Shown in pieces: positions 1 to 8,411 of a stretch of DNA of 64,000 nt. Source of the DNA: Baaleninema simplex PCC 7105 (lineage in GTDB: Bacteria > Cyanobacteriota > Cyanobacteriia > Cyanobacteriales > Geitlerinemataceae); assembly GCF_000332355.1 (NCBI RefSeq), contig NZ_KB235958.1:2123002-2187001 (forward strand). Direction: 5' to 3'. The position numbers and the translations under genes are program-made. Every line of letters begins with the position of its first letter. The first letter of the stretch is position 1. The notes under the pieces were generated by a model. The model did not search any database. It saw nothing but the letters and a program-made list of their open reading frames with translations, and had not been told where the DNA came from.

Positions 1-336
1 TCGGTCAAGTCACAGGACGCTAAACCGGGTGAGGTGATGATGAGATGATGAGGTGATGTGAGGGGGATTTGTCGATGAGTTGTAGGGTGCGTGACTCGAA
101 CAATCGGGTGTGAATCGTTAAACCGGTCGATCGTCACGTACCGCCAACAATGACGTTGACTTCAGATCGATCTGATGTTTCCACGTCAGACACCGACCCC
201 GATCGTGCGACGCACAGCTTCCGCGATCGCACCGTCTCCTCCTCTCCTCACCCCCTCATCTCCTCATCTCTCTCGAGTCAGTTCGGTTAAGACCGTTACA
301 ATTGTCAAAGCAGCACTTGATTGTTAAGCATCGTTC
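1..336. other. intergenic region upstream of ccdA, low complexity
   Basis: No gene is visible. The left part is a purine-rich run of GATG/GAGG words (about 26-70) and the right part a pyrimidine-rich run of TCCTC/CATC words (about 236-275), roughly complementary to each other. A half-copy of the dispersed GGTGCGTGAC motif lies near 85-95. I see no clear terminator or promoter. Confidence 0.5.
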
Positions 337-1089
337 ATGGACGCCACTGGCTCGATCGAATTCCTACAAACGACTCTCTATCATCTTCAACAGTTCGCCG
401 ATCGCCTCGTTAGCAGCCAACTGACTCACCTAAGCGCAACGAGCGTGTTGGTGGTTTTCGGTGCTGGACTGCTGACCAGCCTCACCCCTTGTATGCTGTC
501 GATGCTTCCCATTACCTTGGGTTACATCGGCGGTTACGAAGCTCAAAATCGAGGTCGCGCCGCCCTACAGTCGGTGTGGTTCTCCTTGGGACTGGCTACC
601 ACCCTCGCCGCCTTGGGACTCGCGGCGGCGTCGTTCGGTCGCGTTTACGGCCAAGTCGGGGCGGGACTTCCCATCCTCGTCGCCGTCATCGCCATTCTCA
701 TGGGGTTGAATCTCCTCGAAGCCTTACCCCTACAACTTCCCTCCTTCGATGGGATGGGTTGGATTTCTGACGACCTCCCCCGAGGGGTGCGATCGTATCT
801 CCTCGGCCTCACCTTTGGCTTCGTGGCGTCTCCCTGTAGTACCCCCGTCCTCGCCACGTTGCTGGCGTGGGTGTCTGCAACCGGAAACCCTCTTCTCGGA
901 AGCGCTCTGCTTCTGTCCTACACCAGCGGTTACGTCGCCCCCCTCATCTTAGCCGGAACCTTCGCCGCCACGATGGAAAAGCTCCTGTCTGTCCGCCGTT
1001 GGTCGGGTTGGATTACCCCCACCAGCGGCGCGTTACTTGTCGGCTTCGGCGTCTTTACACTGCTATTCCGTTTCTTTCCCACAGTTTAG
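337..1089 (+). CDS. ccdA: cytochrome c biogenesis protein CcdA (thiol-disulfide transmembrane carrier)
   Basis: A 250-residue membrane protein of the DsbD/CcdA transmembrane family. It carries reducing equivalents from cytoplasmic thioredoxin across the thylakoid or plasma membrane, keeping apocytochrome c haem-binding cysteines reduced in system II maturation. The two family cysteines are visible, in LTPCMLSMLP (Cys52) and SPCSTPVLATLL (Cys167), each at the start of a hydrophobic helix. About six membrane segments follow a roughly 35-residue N-terminal leader. The length is normal. ccs1, the system II haem-handling partner, follows on the same strand 205 bp downstream, which supports the assignment. 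The ATG at 337 leaves an ordinary N-terminus. Confidence 0.93.
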   Translation: MDATGSIEFLQTTLYHLQQFADRLVSSQLTHLSATSVLVVFGAGLLTSLTPCMLSMLPITLGYIGGYEAQNRGRAALQSVWFSLGLATTLAALGLAAASFGRVYGQVGAGLPILVAVIAILMGLNLLEALPLQLPSFDGMGWISDDLPRGVRSYLLGLTFGFVASPCSTPVLATLLAWVSATGNPLLGSALLLSYTSGYVAPLILAGTFAATMEKLLSVRRWSGWITPTSGALLVGFGVFTLLFRFFPTV

Positions 1090-1092
1090 CGT

Positions 1093-1258
1093 CGGTGCGT
1101 GACGATGTATCGGTAAGCACGATTTCAACCCCGTTCTCCAAGTCACACACCCTTGTACATGGTGACAACGAAGACACTGTTAACTGAAAACTGTCTTCAC
1201 TGCTCACTGCTCACTGCTCACTGTTGACTGTTCACTGAAAAACGCGCACCCTACGACT
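1093..1258. repeat. dispersed GGTGCGTGAC-type repeat plus TCACTG simple repeats
   Basis: A degenerate copy of the element seen intact at 6018 and 6612 spans about 1093-1152 (starts GGTGCGTGACG, ends GTCACACACC). It is followed by a heptamer-like tandem tract of CTGCTCA/CTGTTGA words at about 1190-1237 and a half-motif CGCACCCTACGAC near 1246. Such tracts are common between cyanobacterial genes. No gene is present. Confidence 0.6.
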
Positions 1259-1294
1259 TTTTATCAACTATCAATTATCTATCAATTTTTCAAA

Positions 1295-2659
1295 ATGTCC
1301 GATTCTGCTCGAACGTCTAATTTTTCCATTACCGCTTGGTTTCGTCGGGAACTTCTGCCGCTTTTAGCCGATTTACGGTTGGCGATCGTGTTACTGCTCG
1401 TCATTGCAGTAGCGAGTACCGTAGGAACCGTTATCGAACAGGGAGAAACTCTCGAGTTTTACCGCGCGAACTATCCTGAAGATCCCGCGTTGTTCGGCTT
1501 TCTCAGTTGGAAAGTTCTGTTGACGCTAGGACTCGATCGCGTCTATAAAACTTGGTGGTTTTTGGCGTTATTGATTCTCTTTGGAAGTAGCCTCACCGCT
1601 TGCACGTTTACACGACAACTTCCGGCGTTGAAAGCGGCGCGACAGTGGAAGTTTTATACAAAACCCCGTCAATTTCAAAAATTAGCGTTGAGTACGGAAC
1701 TCGAGAGTGGAGACATTTCACAGTTAGAAACTTTACTCCAGAAACAAAACTATAAGGTATTTAAAGAAGGGGAATCGCTTTACGCTCGCAAAGGCATTAT
1801 CGGACGCATCGGCCCGATTATCGTTCACGCCAGTATGTTGTTGATTCTCGCGGGTGCCATTTTGGGAACCATGACCGGGGTAATGGCTCAAGAAATGATT
1901 CCCAGCGGAACCACAACCCCCGTTGGAAACTTTATCGATGTAGGCGGTTGGGCGTCGCTCGATCGCTTTCGCGGTTGGCAGTTACAAGTCAATCGTTTTT
2001 GGATCGACTATACCCCAGACGGCGCGATCGATCAGTTTTATTCCGATTTATCGGTCGTCGATGAAAACAATGAAGAGATCGATCGCAAAACCATTTTTGT
2101 AAACGAACCGCTTCGCTATAACGGTGTAGTTTTCTATCAAACGGATTGGAGTATTTCTAACGTCAAAATTCGTCTCAACAACAGCCCTATTTTTCAACTT
2201 CCGATGGCGAAGTTAGACACTGGTGGAAACGGGCGAATTTGGGGAACTTGGATTCCTACAAAACCGGATTTGAGCGAAGGGGTTTCGCTGTTGGCGCGGG
2301 ATTTACAGGGAACGGCGTTAGTTTACGATACTCAGGGACAGTTGGTTTCTTCGGTTCGTGTCGGTGGTGAAACGGAAGTTAACGGCGTCACGTTGAAACT
2401 CATAGATATCACTGGTGCGACGGGATTGCAAATTAAATCCGATCCGGGGATTCCGCTTGTTTATTCAGGTTTTGGCTTGTTAATGGTGAGTGCGTTAATG
2501 AGTTATGCTTCTCACTCGCAGGTTTGGGCGTTAAAACAAGATGGAAAGCTATATGTGGGCGGACGAACCAATCGCGCTCAGGTAGCATTTGAACGGGAAT
2601 TGCTAGAGGCGATCGAACAATTACAACCTGAAAGAAAAACAGAAGTTGTTATGTCCTGA
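1295..2659 (+). CDS. ccs1: cytochrome c biogenesis protein Ccs1/CcsB (ResB family)
   Basis: A 454-residue ResB/Ccs1 protein. With CcsA it forms the system II haem transporter and cytochrome c synthase that attaches haem on the lumenal side. Hydrophobic segments lie near residues 28-47 ([19 protein letters not shown]), 85-105 and 175-197 and close to the C-terminus (about 395-412), with a large soluble lumenal loop between the third and fourth, as is usual. The GTVIEQGE motif after the first helix is typical of the family. Length is normal. It lies downstream of ccdA, another cytochrome c maturation gene; ccsA is not in the window. Confidence 0.93.
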   Translation: MSDSARTSNFSITAWFRRELLPLLADLRLAIVLLLVIAVASTVGTVIEQGETLEFYRANYPEDPALFGFLSWKVLLTLGLDRVYKTWWFLALLILFGSSLTACTFTRQLPALKAARQWKFYTKPRQFQKLALSTELESGDISQLETLLQKQNYKVFKEGESLYARKGIIGRIGPIIVHASMLLILAGAILGTMTGVMAQEMIPSGTTTPVGNFIDVGGWASLDRFRGWQLQVNRFWIDYTPDGAIDQFYSDLSVVDENNEEIDRKTIFVNEPLRYNGVVFYQTDWSISNVKIRLNNSPIFQLPMAKLDTGGNGRIWGTWIPTKPDLSEGVSLLARDLQGTALVYDTQGQLVSSVRVGGETEVNGVTLKLIDITGATGLQIKSDPGIPLVYSGFGLLMVSALMSYASHSQVWALKQDGKLYVGGRTNRAQVAFERELLEAIEQLQPERKTEVVMS

Positions 2660-2690
2660 TATCTGTTTTTTAAGTTGTAGGGTGAGCATC

Positions 2691-2800
2691 GCCCACCTGT
2701 CCAAAACTTATCGAATTTGATATCGCTGAAAGTAGTAGCCCACCTGTCCAAAAAATAAAAAAATTTCAAGTTTGATATTGCTGAAAGCAAACTTGCTCGC
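2691..2800. repeat. imperfect tandem repeat of about 50 bp
   Basis: Two adjacent units both begin GCCCACCTGTCCAAAA and end with TTGATAT.GCTGAAAG (about 2691-2732 and 2738-2788). Together with GTGGGCATTACCTACCC at about 2917-2935 they look like parts of a larger palindromic repeat (GTAGGGTG..GCCCACC) later split by the 87-bp element at 2801. Confidence 0.6.
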
Positions 2801-2887
2801 GGGTGCATCTCAAAAATGTAAATTTATACGAGAGAATAAGGATTTCAGCCTCCAATTCTCATATTTTTGCAAAACTGAGATGCACCC
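2801..2887. mobile_element. 87-bp MITE-like element, copy 1, with 8-bp target duplication
   Basis: The element starts GGGTGCATCTCA and ends with the exact inverse TGAGATGCACCC, a perfect 12-bp terminal inverted repeat. It is flanked by the direct repeat TTGCTCGC (2793-2800 and 2888-2895). It has no coding capacity, so it must be moved by a transposase supplied from elsewhere. The copy at 3301 has the same length and is nearly identical inside. The parental transposase family is not identified; 8-bp duplications fit several families. Confidence 0.88.
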
Positions 2888-2895
2888 TTGCTCGC

Positions 2896-3205
2896 AAACC
2901 ACCTTAAAAGGTCTAGGTGGGCATTACCTACCCGACAAGAAAAACTTGAATTGGCGAAGTCAATAGAAAAACGTTGAGAATTGGCATAGAAACCACAGAA
3001 ATACAGAGAACACGGAGAACGCAATCTGAGATGAGTTCGTTTTTTTCGACCGGCGCGATCGCCTATATTTTAAAATTAGTATGCGATAATACAGACAAAA
3101 ATAGTTTTTTATAGACGTTACGTCAAATTCACCCCAAAAGGGTTTTAAAATTTTCCCGACCGATCGCGCTCAGCTCTCTAACTCAACTATATTGAGGTTT
3201 GCCCA
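2896..3205. other. intergenic region upstream of the broken ftsH
   Basis: No gene is supported. The stretch holds the right half of the GCCCACC palindromic repeat, a CCACAGAAATACAGAGAACACGG-like simple sequence (about 2992-3020) and an AT-rich tract (3065-3115) that could contain the original ftsH promoter. I cannot assign promoter hexamers with confidence. Confidence 0.45.
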
Positions 3206-4359
3206 ATGAGTGTTAAAGACAATCCCCAACCGTCTCGATCGCGACTCATCGGTACGATTTTACTGTGGGTCTCCGGTGGGTTCCTACTCTTAAATCTCCT
3301 GGGTGCATCTCAAAAATGTAAATCTATACGAGAGAATAAGGATTTCAGCCTCCAATTCTCATGTTTTTGCCAAACTGAGATGCACCCAATCTCCTCTTCC
3401 CGCAACTGTTCGCGCCGAAAATTCCCCGCGTTCCCTACAGCCTGTTTATCGACCAAGTTGAAGACGGGCGGGTGGCGCGAGTGTCCGTCGGACAAGACGA
3501 AATTCGCTATCAACTCAAAGGAGAAGAGGACGAAGCCGGACAAATTTTTTCGACCACGCCAATTTTCGACTTAGAACTCCCAAACCGCCTCGAATCGAAG
3601 GGTATCGAATTCTCCGCCCAACCGCCGCAGAAAACCGGTTGGTTTGGTAATATTTTAAGCTGGGTGATTCCGCCGCTGATTTTCGTCGCGATTTGGCAGT
3701 TCTTCCTCGGACGGGCGGCGAACAACCCCCAAGGTGCGTTGTCGATTAGCAAAAGTAAAGCAAAGGTATACGTCGAAGACGAAGCCACTAAAGTTACGTT
3801 TGACGACGTGGCGGGTGTCGAAGAAGCGAAAGCCGAACTCGAAGAAGTCGTCGAGTTTCTCAGAAATTCCGATCGCTTCACCCGTATCGGCGCGCGCATT
3901 CCCAAAGGCGTGTTGCTTGTGGGGCCGCCGGGAACCGGAAAAACCTTGTTGGCGAAAGCGGTAGCGGGAGAAGCCAGCGTTCCCTTTTTCAGCATCTCGG
4001 GATCGGAGTTCGTGGAGCTGTTCGTCGGTGCGGGAGCGGCACGAGTGCGCGATTTGTTCGAGCAGGCGAAGAAAAAATCTCCCTGCATCATCTTTATCGA
4101 CGAACTCGACGCCATTGGTAAATCTCGCGCGTCGGGGGGGATGTTCTCGGGTAACGACGAACGGGAACAAACCCTCAACCAGTTACTTACTGAAATGGAC
4201 GGGTTCGCTGCGGGCGACAATACGGTTATCGTGTTGGCGGCGACGAACCGCCCGGAATCCCTCGATCCGGCTCTGTTGCGCCCCGGACGCTTCGATCGCC
4301 AGGTTTTGGTCGATCGCCCGGATTTGCCGGGACGGTTGAAAATTCTCGAAATCTACCAA
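3206..4359 (+). pseudogene. ftsH: ftsH-like AAA metalloprotease, interrupted by an 87-bp element and 3'-truncated
   Basis: This is the N-terminal part of an FtsH membrane AAA protease. The reading frame breaks at 3300. Removing the 87-bp element and one 8-bp duplication (95 bp, which explains the frame change) restores a continuous protein with a membrane segment near residues 12-32, a lumenal domain, a second membrane segment ([18 protein letters not shown]), Walker A GPPGTGKT and Walker [10 protein letters not shown]. Homology stops after [11 protein letters not shown] at about 4359. The rest of the AAA module and the zinc-protease domain with HEXXH are absent. FtsH proteins are usually 610-640 residues and about 350 remain. 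An IS200/IS605-like remnant follows directly. Cyanobacteria usually keep several ftsH genes, so this copy was probably dispensable. Confidence 0.9.
3301..3387. mobile_element. 87-bp MITE-like element, copy 2, inserted in ftsH
   Basis: The element has perfect 12-bp terminal inverted repeats (GGGTGCATCTCA / TGAGATGCACCC) and is flanked by the 8-bp direct repeat AATCTCCT (3293-3300 and 3388-3395). It differs from the copy at 2801 at only about four positions. It splits the codons that would read [12 protein letters not shown] in FtsH. Confidence 0.93.
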
Positions 4360-4864
4360 GATTCGTCGCAGCGCTCCAACCATAGCCAATAGGCTTGGTT
4401 GGTGGTGAAGCGGCGGTGAGTTTCGGTGCATCCCCCGAACAATGCGATAGCGAGAGAAGGGGATAGCGCCGAAACGAACAAACTGGTAAAATTGCCTTAC
4501 CGGAAACGGTCTTTAAGATCCTAAGGGTATGGTTCGCAGCACCCGAAAAACCCGTGGTGGAGGTAAACCACAAAATCGCCAGTTGGTGTGGCCAAGAGAA
4601 TTTGATTCTCGCTTAGGTCTGCGGTGGGGCGCATCGTGGACGTTAAACAAACAGCCTGTGAAGGCGTTCTGACCGGGGGTATTCGGGCTGGCTCGTTTAT
4701 CTAGGCATGAGCCAGTGAAACAGGAATCTCCGACCATACCCGCTAGGGTTGGGGGGAGAGCGTCAAACTAACAACATGGCAGTTGCCCGTAAATGGAACT
4801 CATTCTCAGACCGACGGGCGAGAGACTGCTGCCACATCCAGCTTACGGACTCTGAGACGACGCT
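4360..4864. mobile_element. IS200/IS605-type remnant (tnpB 3' tail and right end) plus unassigned sequence
   Basis: The end of this region (about 4722-4766) reads CAGGAATCTCCG...GGGGGGAGAGCGTCAA. I recognise this as the right-end hairpin that follows tnpB in cyanobacterial IS200/IS605 elements; the tnpB copy at 57.3-58.1 kb ends the same way (GAATCCCCG...CGGGGAGTATGTCAA). Just upstream, about 33 codons ending at 4704 (SAVGRIVDVKQTACEGVLTG) look like a TnpB C-terminal tail. Positions 4360-4600 I cannot assign. There is no intact transposase. The remnant sits where the ftsH homology stops. Downstream, 4767-4864 is the leader of the cobW-type gene. Confidence 0.6.
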
Positions 4865-5995
4865 ATGCAAACCGCAGACAAACAAGACCGAATCATGGAA
4901 GCTCCCAAACTGGGACTTCCCGTCACCATCATCACCGGATTCCTCGGAAGCGGTAAAACCACCCTCCTCAACCACATTCTCAGCAACCAAGAAGGTCTGA
5001 AAACAGCCGTTCTCGTGAACGAATTCGGTGAAATCGGCATCGATAACGAACTCATCGTCTCCACCGAAGACAATATGGTGGAACTGAGTAACGGGTGCAT
5101 CTGTTGCACCATTAACAACGACTTACTCGAAGCCGTTTACAAGGTTCTCGAACGTCCCGATAACGTCGATTATCTGGTGGTAGAAACCACGGGACTGGCC
5201 GACCCGCTTCCGGTGGCGTTGACGTTTTTGGGGACGGAACTGCGGGACTTAACGCGCCTCGATTCGATCGTCACCGTCGTAGACTGTGAAAACTTCAGTC
5301 TCGACCTGTTCAACAGCGAAGCCGCTTACAGTCAGATTGCTTACGGCGACACCATTTTACTGAACAAGGTGGATTTGGTAGACGAAGCGGACGTCGATGC
5401 CTTAGAAGTGCGAATTCGCGACATTAAAAAAGACGCACGCCTTTTACGCACGACTCGTTCTCAAGTTGCGCTTCCCTTGATTTTGAGCGTGGGACTGTTC
5501 GAGTCCGACCAGTATTTCGAGACCGCCGAGTCGAAAGAAGACCATCATCACCACGACCACGACCATCATCACCATCACGATGGAGAGGCGTGCGACCACC
5601 CCGACCACCATCACGACCACCATCACGACCACCATCACGACCACCATCACGACCACCATCATTCAAATCACTTAGAAAATGATGGCTTCGTCTCCGTATC
5701 TTTTCAGAGCGATCGCCCCTTCTCTATTCGGAAGTTTCAGTATTTTCTCGATAACCAACTGCCCTCGACCATTTTCCGGGCTAAGGGTATTCTCTGGTTT
5801 GACGAAAGCCCCGAGCGTCATATTTTCCATCTCAGCGGTAAGCGGTTCACTATCGAAGACGACGAGTGGAAAAACGAACCTCAGACGCAACTGGTTCTCA
5901 TCGGCCAGAATCTCGATCGCGAGACGTTACTCTCTCAACTGCAAAGCTGCTTGACGACGCCATCGAGCAACAGCGGTAAAGGTTTCGGTTTCTAG
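4865..5995 (+). CDS. CobW/COG0523-family GTPase, zinc metallochaperone type
   Basis: A 376-residue G3E-family GTPase. Walker A GFLGSGKTTLLNHIL lies near residues 21-35, the metal-binding GCICCT motif near 77-82, and the guanine-specificity motif LNKVDLV near 165-171. Between the GTPase and the C-terminal CobW_C domain is a very histidine-rich loop (about 225-266) with five tandem DHHH units. Members with this loop usually deliver or buffer zinc; some others serve cobalamin synthesis. The cobalamin gene cobS is 1.4 kb away on the same strand but is separated from it by other genes, so I favour the zinc role. An alternative start is Met11. The ATG at 4865 is kept because no ribosome-binding site decides between them. 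Confidence 0.88.
   Translation: MQTADKQDRIMEAPKLGLPVTIITGFLGSGKTTLLNHILSNQEGLKTAVLVNEFGEIGIDNELIVSTEDNMVELSNGCICCTINNDLLEAVYKVLERPDNVDYLVVETTGLADPLPVALTFLGTELRDLTRLDSIVTVVDCENFSLDLFNSEAAYSQIAYGDTILLNKVDLVDEADVDALEVRIRDIKKDARLLRTTRSQVALPLILSVGLFESDQYFETAESKEDHHHHDHDHHHHHDGEACDHPDHHHDHHHDHHHDHHHDHHHSNHLENDGFVSVSFQSDRPFSIRKFQYFLDNQLPSTIFRAKGILWFDESPERHIFHLSGKRFTIEDDEWKNEPQTQLVLIGQNLDRETLLSQLQSCLTTPSSNSGKGFGF
5606..5661 (+). repeat. 12-bp coding tandem repeat (DHHH units) in the CobW-type gene
   Basis: Five near-perfect tandem units of GACCACCATCAC encode Asp-His-His-His. The unit is in frame, so changes in copy number alter the length of the metal-binding loop without breaking the gene. Confidence 0.9.
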
Positions 5996-6017
5996 CAAAG
6001 CTTCTTCAGTAGTAAAA

Positions 6018-6076
6018 GGTGCGTGACGAGTTGGCCGGTAAGACCCGATATTTCTCCGGTCTTCACGTTACGCACC
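6018..6076. repeat. 59-bp dispersed palindromic repeat, copy A
   Basis: It begins GGTGCGTGACGAGTTGGCCG and ends CGTTACGCACC, so its ends are inverted copies with one mismatch. It shares its first 22 bases and its length with the copy at 6612. It lies between the cobW-type gene and dtd and could form a hairpin acting as a terminator or processing site. No target duplication is evident. Confidence 0.75.
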
Positions 6077-6106
6077 TACCCCGGTGCTGTTCGCGGTTCA
6101 CTGTAA

Positions 6107-6571
6107 ATGCGTGTTGTCGTACAACGAGTCAAATCGTCTCAGGTCACCGTTTCGAGGCGTGTAGTCGGGAAGATCGATCGCGGACTCAACCTGTTGGTGG
6201 GGATCGCCGACACCGACACCGAAGCCGAACTCGATTGGATGGCCAAAAAATGCTTGGGGTTGCGTCTGTTTCCCCATTCCGACGGCGAAGAAAACAGCCG
6301 TTGGGACAAATCCGTCACCGATATCGGCGGCGAGTTATTGGTCGTTAGTCAGTTCACCCTTTACGGTGACTGTCGCAAGGGGCGTCGTCCCTCCTTCGAT
6401 AAATCCGCCGAACCTACCGCCGCGCAAGCTCTGTACGAGCAGTTCGTCGAGAAACTAAAACAAAGCGGTTTGCGGGTCGAAACGGGAGAGTTTGGGGCGA
6501 TGATGGAGGTGGCGATCGAAAACGACGGGCCGGTTACGCTGCTGCTAGAACGAGAAGCATCCTCGAGGTGA
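6107..6571 (+). CDS. dtd: D-aminoacyl-tRNA deacylase (DTD)
   Basis: A 154-residue protein that removes D-amino acids wrongly attached to tRNA, and glycine from tRNA-Ala, as a cytoplasmic homodimer. The start MRVVVQRV is typical. The two DTD signature motifs are present: SQFTLYGD near residues 81-88 and a GPVT motif near 141-144 ([10 protein letters not shown]). Family length is about 145-155. It is flanked on both sides by copies of the 59-bp repeat and is probably transcribed alone. Confidence 0.96.
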   Translation: MRVVVQRVKSSQVTVSRRVVGKIDRGLNLLVGIADTDTEAELDWMAKKCLGLRLFPHSDGEENSRWDKSVTDIGGELLVVSQFTLYGDCRKGRRPSFDKSAEPTAAQALYEQFVEKLKQSGLRVETGEFGAMMEVAIENDGPVTLLLEREASSR

Positions 6572-6611
6572 GGTGAGGGGGAGAGGGGGAGAAACTGTCA
6601 ACTGTGGAGTC

Positions 6612-6670
6612 GGTGCGTGACGAGTTGGCCGGTTGCGCGGCCTATTTCTCGTGTCTTTAGGTCACGCACC
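6612..6670. repeat. 59-bp dispersed palindromic repeat, copy B
   Basis: It begins GGTGCGTGACGAGTTGGCCG and ends GGTCACGCACC. The length matches copy A, the first 22 bases are identical and the middle differs. It lies downstream of dtd and is followed by an ACTATCAACTGTCAACTGTC simple tract. Confidence 0.75.
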
Positions 6671-6727
6671 CTACGACTATCAACTGTCAACTGTCTTCCC
6701 TCTTCCCTCTAAACTCTTGACTGTTTA

Positions 6728-7186
6728 TCACTCTTCCCGATAAAAGTCGTCTAAGTCGTCGATTTGGGCGTCGAGTTTAGCGGAAATGACTTGCGCTAAG
6801 ACTGATTCGAGAGTATCGTCGCTGAAGTCCGAACTCACCCGATCGATCGGTGGAGACGTGACGGGAATTAGCCGCAGTTGTCGGCTTTCTTGAACGAGAT
6901 CGAAATAGGTATTTCTTCTTTCGTCTTGTTTGAGTTCTAAATAATCGAAACTACAAACATTGAGATAGAGCGATCGATCGGCCAAAATGGTCGATTGTTG
7001 GGTATCGGCAAATACTTCAACCACGTACGCTTCGCCCCGACTGTAGGGTTTACCGTCTTGTAGGTAAAGGTAGCGTATCTGATGGAGATCGCCGAGGACG
7101 CGCTGCATATCGCGTTTGTTGACAATTAGTCCGGTTTCGATGATGCAGGGGGCGGGGATTCGGATGTCGGATGAGCGGTCAAGCAT
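6728..7186 (-). CDS. conserved hypothetical protein
   Basis: A 152-residue soluble protein with no membrane segment or signal peptide. It starts MLDRSSDIRIPAPCIIETGL and has a mixed alpha/beta middle (VLGDLHQIRYLYLQDGKPY, GEAYVVEVFADTQQSTIL). The C-terminal tail is acidic (DAQIDDLDDFYREE). It has normal codon use for the neighbourhood. I do not recognise the family and give no function. It is convergent with dtd and divergent from cobS, with 233 bp to the latter. Confidence 0.7.
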   Translation of the reverse strand: MLDRSSDIRIPAPCIIETGLIVNKRDMQRVLGDLHQIRYLYLQDGKPYSRGEAYVVEVFADTQQSTILADRSLYLNVCSFDYLELKQDERRNTYFDLVQESRQLRLIPVTSPPIDRVSSDFSDDTLESVLAQVISAKLDAQIDDLDDFYREE

Positions 7187-7234
7187 GGAACTGATTGGGT
7201 TGGGTGGACGATTTCCCTTCGCGAGCGTCGAGAG

Positions 7235-7258
7235 TTGTGAGCAAAGTGGTTAAATTAG
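7235..7258. repeat. short repeat GTTGTGAGCAAAGTGGTTAAATT, partner at about 8313-8337
   Basis: A 23-base word upstream of cobS is nearly repeated downstream of cobS (GTTGTGAGCCAAAGTGGTAAATT, one shifted base). The function is unknown. I see no cobalamin riboswitch consensus in the 233-bp leader. Confidence 0.4.
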
Positions 7259-7419
7259 ATTTTGATATTTAGAACTTTATATTGCGATCGTGCTGCGACC
7301 GAGACGACAGGATGTCTCGAGACTGGGATTGAAAGCGATCGCGATCGATGTCTCGATACAATCTTGGCATAGATAACTCGGTTCGGAAATCCGTCAAATA
7401 ACTGAATTTGCAATTTTAT

Positions 7420-8229
7420 ATGAGCGATCGTCTATTTTCGTGGTTTCGCGTGCGTTTTTGGGTTCGCCAAACTCAAGTTGCTCTTGCCGCGATCGCGTTT
7501 TATACCTGTCTACCGATTCCGCCGACGTGGAAGCTCGACTTTAATGGAATCGCCCGTTTGGCCCCTTTTGTGGGACTCTTTATCGGCGGGCTTTTAGGTG
7601 CGATCGATGGGATTTTAGGTGGCTTGGGCGTTCCCGATTTAACGAGAAGCGTTGTTGTTGTTTTGGCGGGGATTGCCGTAACCGGCGGTCTCCACTTTGA
7701 TGGTGTCATGGATACGGCCGACGGCCTTGCAGTGCCTGACCCCCAACGTCGGCTAGCGGTGATGCAAGACAGCGTTGTCGGGGCGTTTGGTGTGATGGCC
7801 GGGATCGCGATCGTGCTTCTGAAAACTGCCGCGTTAGCCGATTTGTCTGTCGATCGCACCTTCGCGTTAATGGCAGCCTTTGGCTGGGGGCGTTGGGGAC
7901 AAGTGGTAGCGATCGTGCGCTATCCCTATCTCAAACCTTCTGGGAAAGGTGCGATTCACCACGCTTCGATTCGATCGGCGATCGATTTGATCCCTGGCGG
8001 TTTAGCCTTACTCGGGTTGAGCCTTCTTCAACTCCTCTTAAACCCCGATCGCTGGTTGTTCGGTATCGGTATGGTTTTAGGGGGTAGCGCGATCGCTATT
8101 TTAACGGGCGCTTGGCTTAACGCCAAACTCGGCGGTCATACGGGAGATACTTACGGTGCCGTGGTGGAATGGACTGAAGCCGGGTTACTCTGTCTGTTAA
8201 CAGCCTTAGCTGCCGCCAGTTCGGGCTGA
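7420..8229 (+). CDS. cobS: adenosylcobinamide-GDP ribazoletransferase (cobalamin synthase)
   Basis: A 269-residue integral membrane enzyme. It joins adenosylcobinamide-GDP with alpha-ribazole (phosphate) to make cobalamin (or its 5'-phosphate), the last assembly step of the nucleotide loop. Family motifs are GGLHFDGVMDTADGLA with the metal-binding acidic residues, and GRWGQVVAIVRYPY. About six hydrophobic segments are visible. I choose the ATG at 7420 (MSDRLFSWF) over the upstream in-frame ATG at 7408, because the upstream one adds only MQFY; neither has a strong ribosome-binding site. Confidence 0.94.
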   Translation: MSDRLFSWFRVRFWVRQTQVALAAIAFYTCLPIPPTWKLDFNGIARLAPFVGLFIGGLLGAIDGILGGLGVPDLTRSVVVVLAGIAVTGGLHFDGVMDTADGLAVPDPQRRLAVMQDSVVGAFGVMAGIAIVLLKTAALADLSVDRTFALMAAFGWGRWGQVVAIVRYPYLKPSGKGAIHHASIRSAIDLIPGGLALLGLSLLQLLLNPDRWLFGIGMVLGGSAIAILTGAWLNAKLGGHTGDTYGAVVEWTEAGLLCLLTALAAASSG

Positions 8230-8411
8230 ACCGATGGCGAAATCGGTTGCGCGTCTTCCTTTTCCCTGACATGGGGAGCGATCGAACAGGGTCTCTCTCG
8301 GTCCGATCGTACTGTTGTGAGCCAAAGTGGTAAATTTGGCCGAACTGGCGTCCGTCTTCGTCGAACCCGTCTCGATCGCCTCGAATACCGAGTCTTATCA
8401 GTTGGGCAAAC

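Noticed and set aside
4360..4600. Group II intron fragment after the truncated ftsH
   Set aside because: The stretch looks structured, but I could not find the intron 5' GUGYG start or domain V. Assignment to the IS200/IS605 remnant is preferred for its right end; the left part stays unassigned.
5085..5115. GGGTGCATCTGTTGCACC as another end of the 87-bp element family
   Set aside because: It is coding sequence for the GCICCT metal motif of the CobW-type protein. The resemblance to the terminal repeat is chance.
7187..7407. Possible cobalamin riboswitch upstream of cobS
   Set aside because: I looked for the conserved B12-box words and found none. The region is only an ordinary leader with HIP1 sites.
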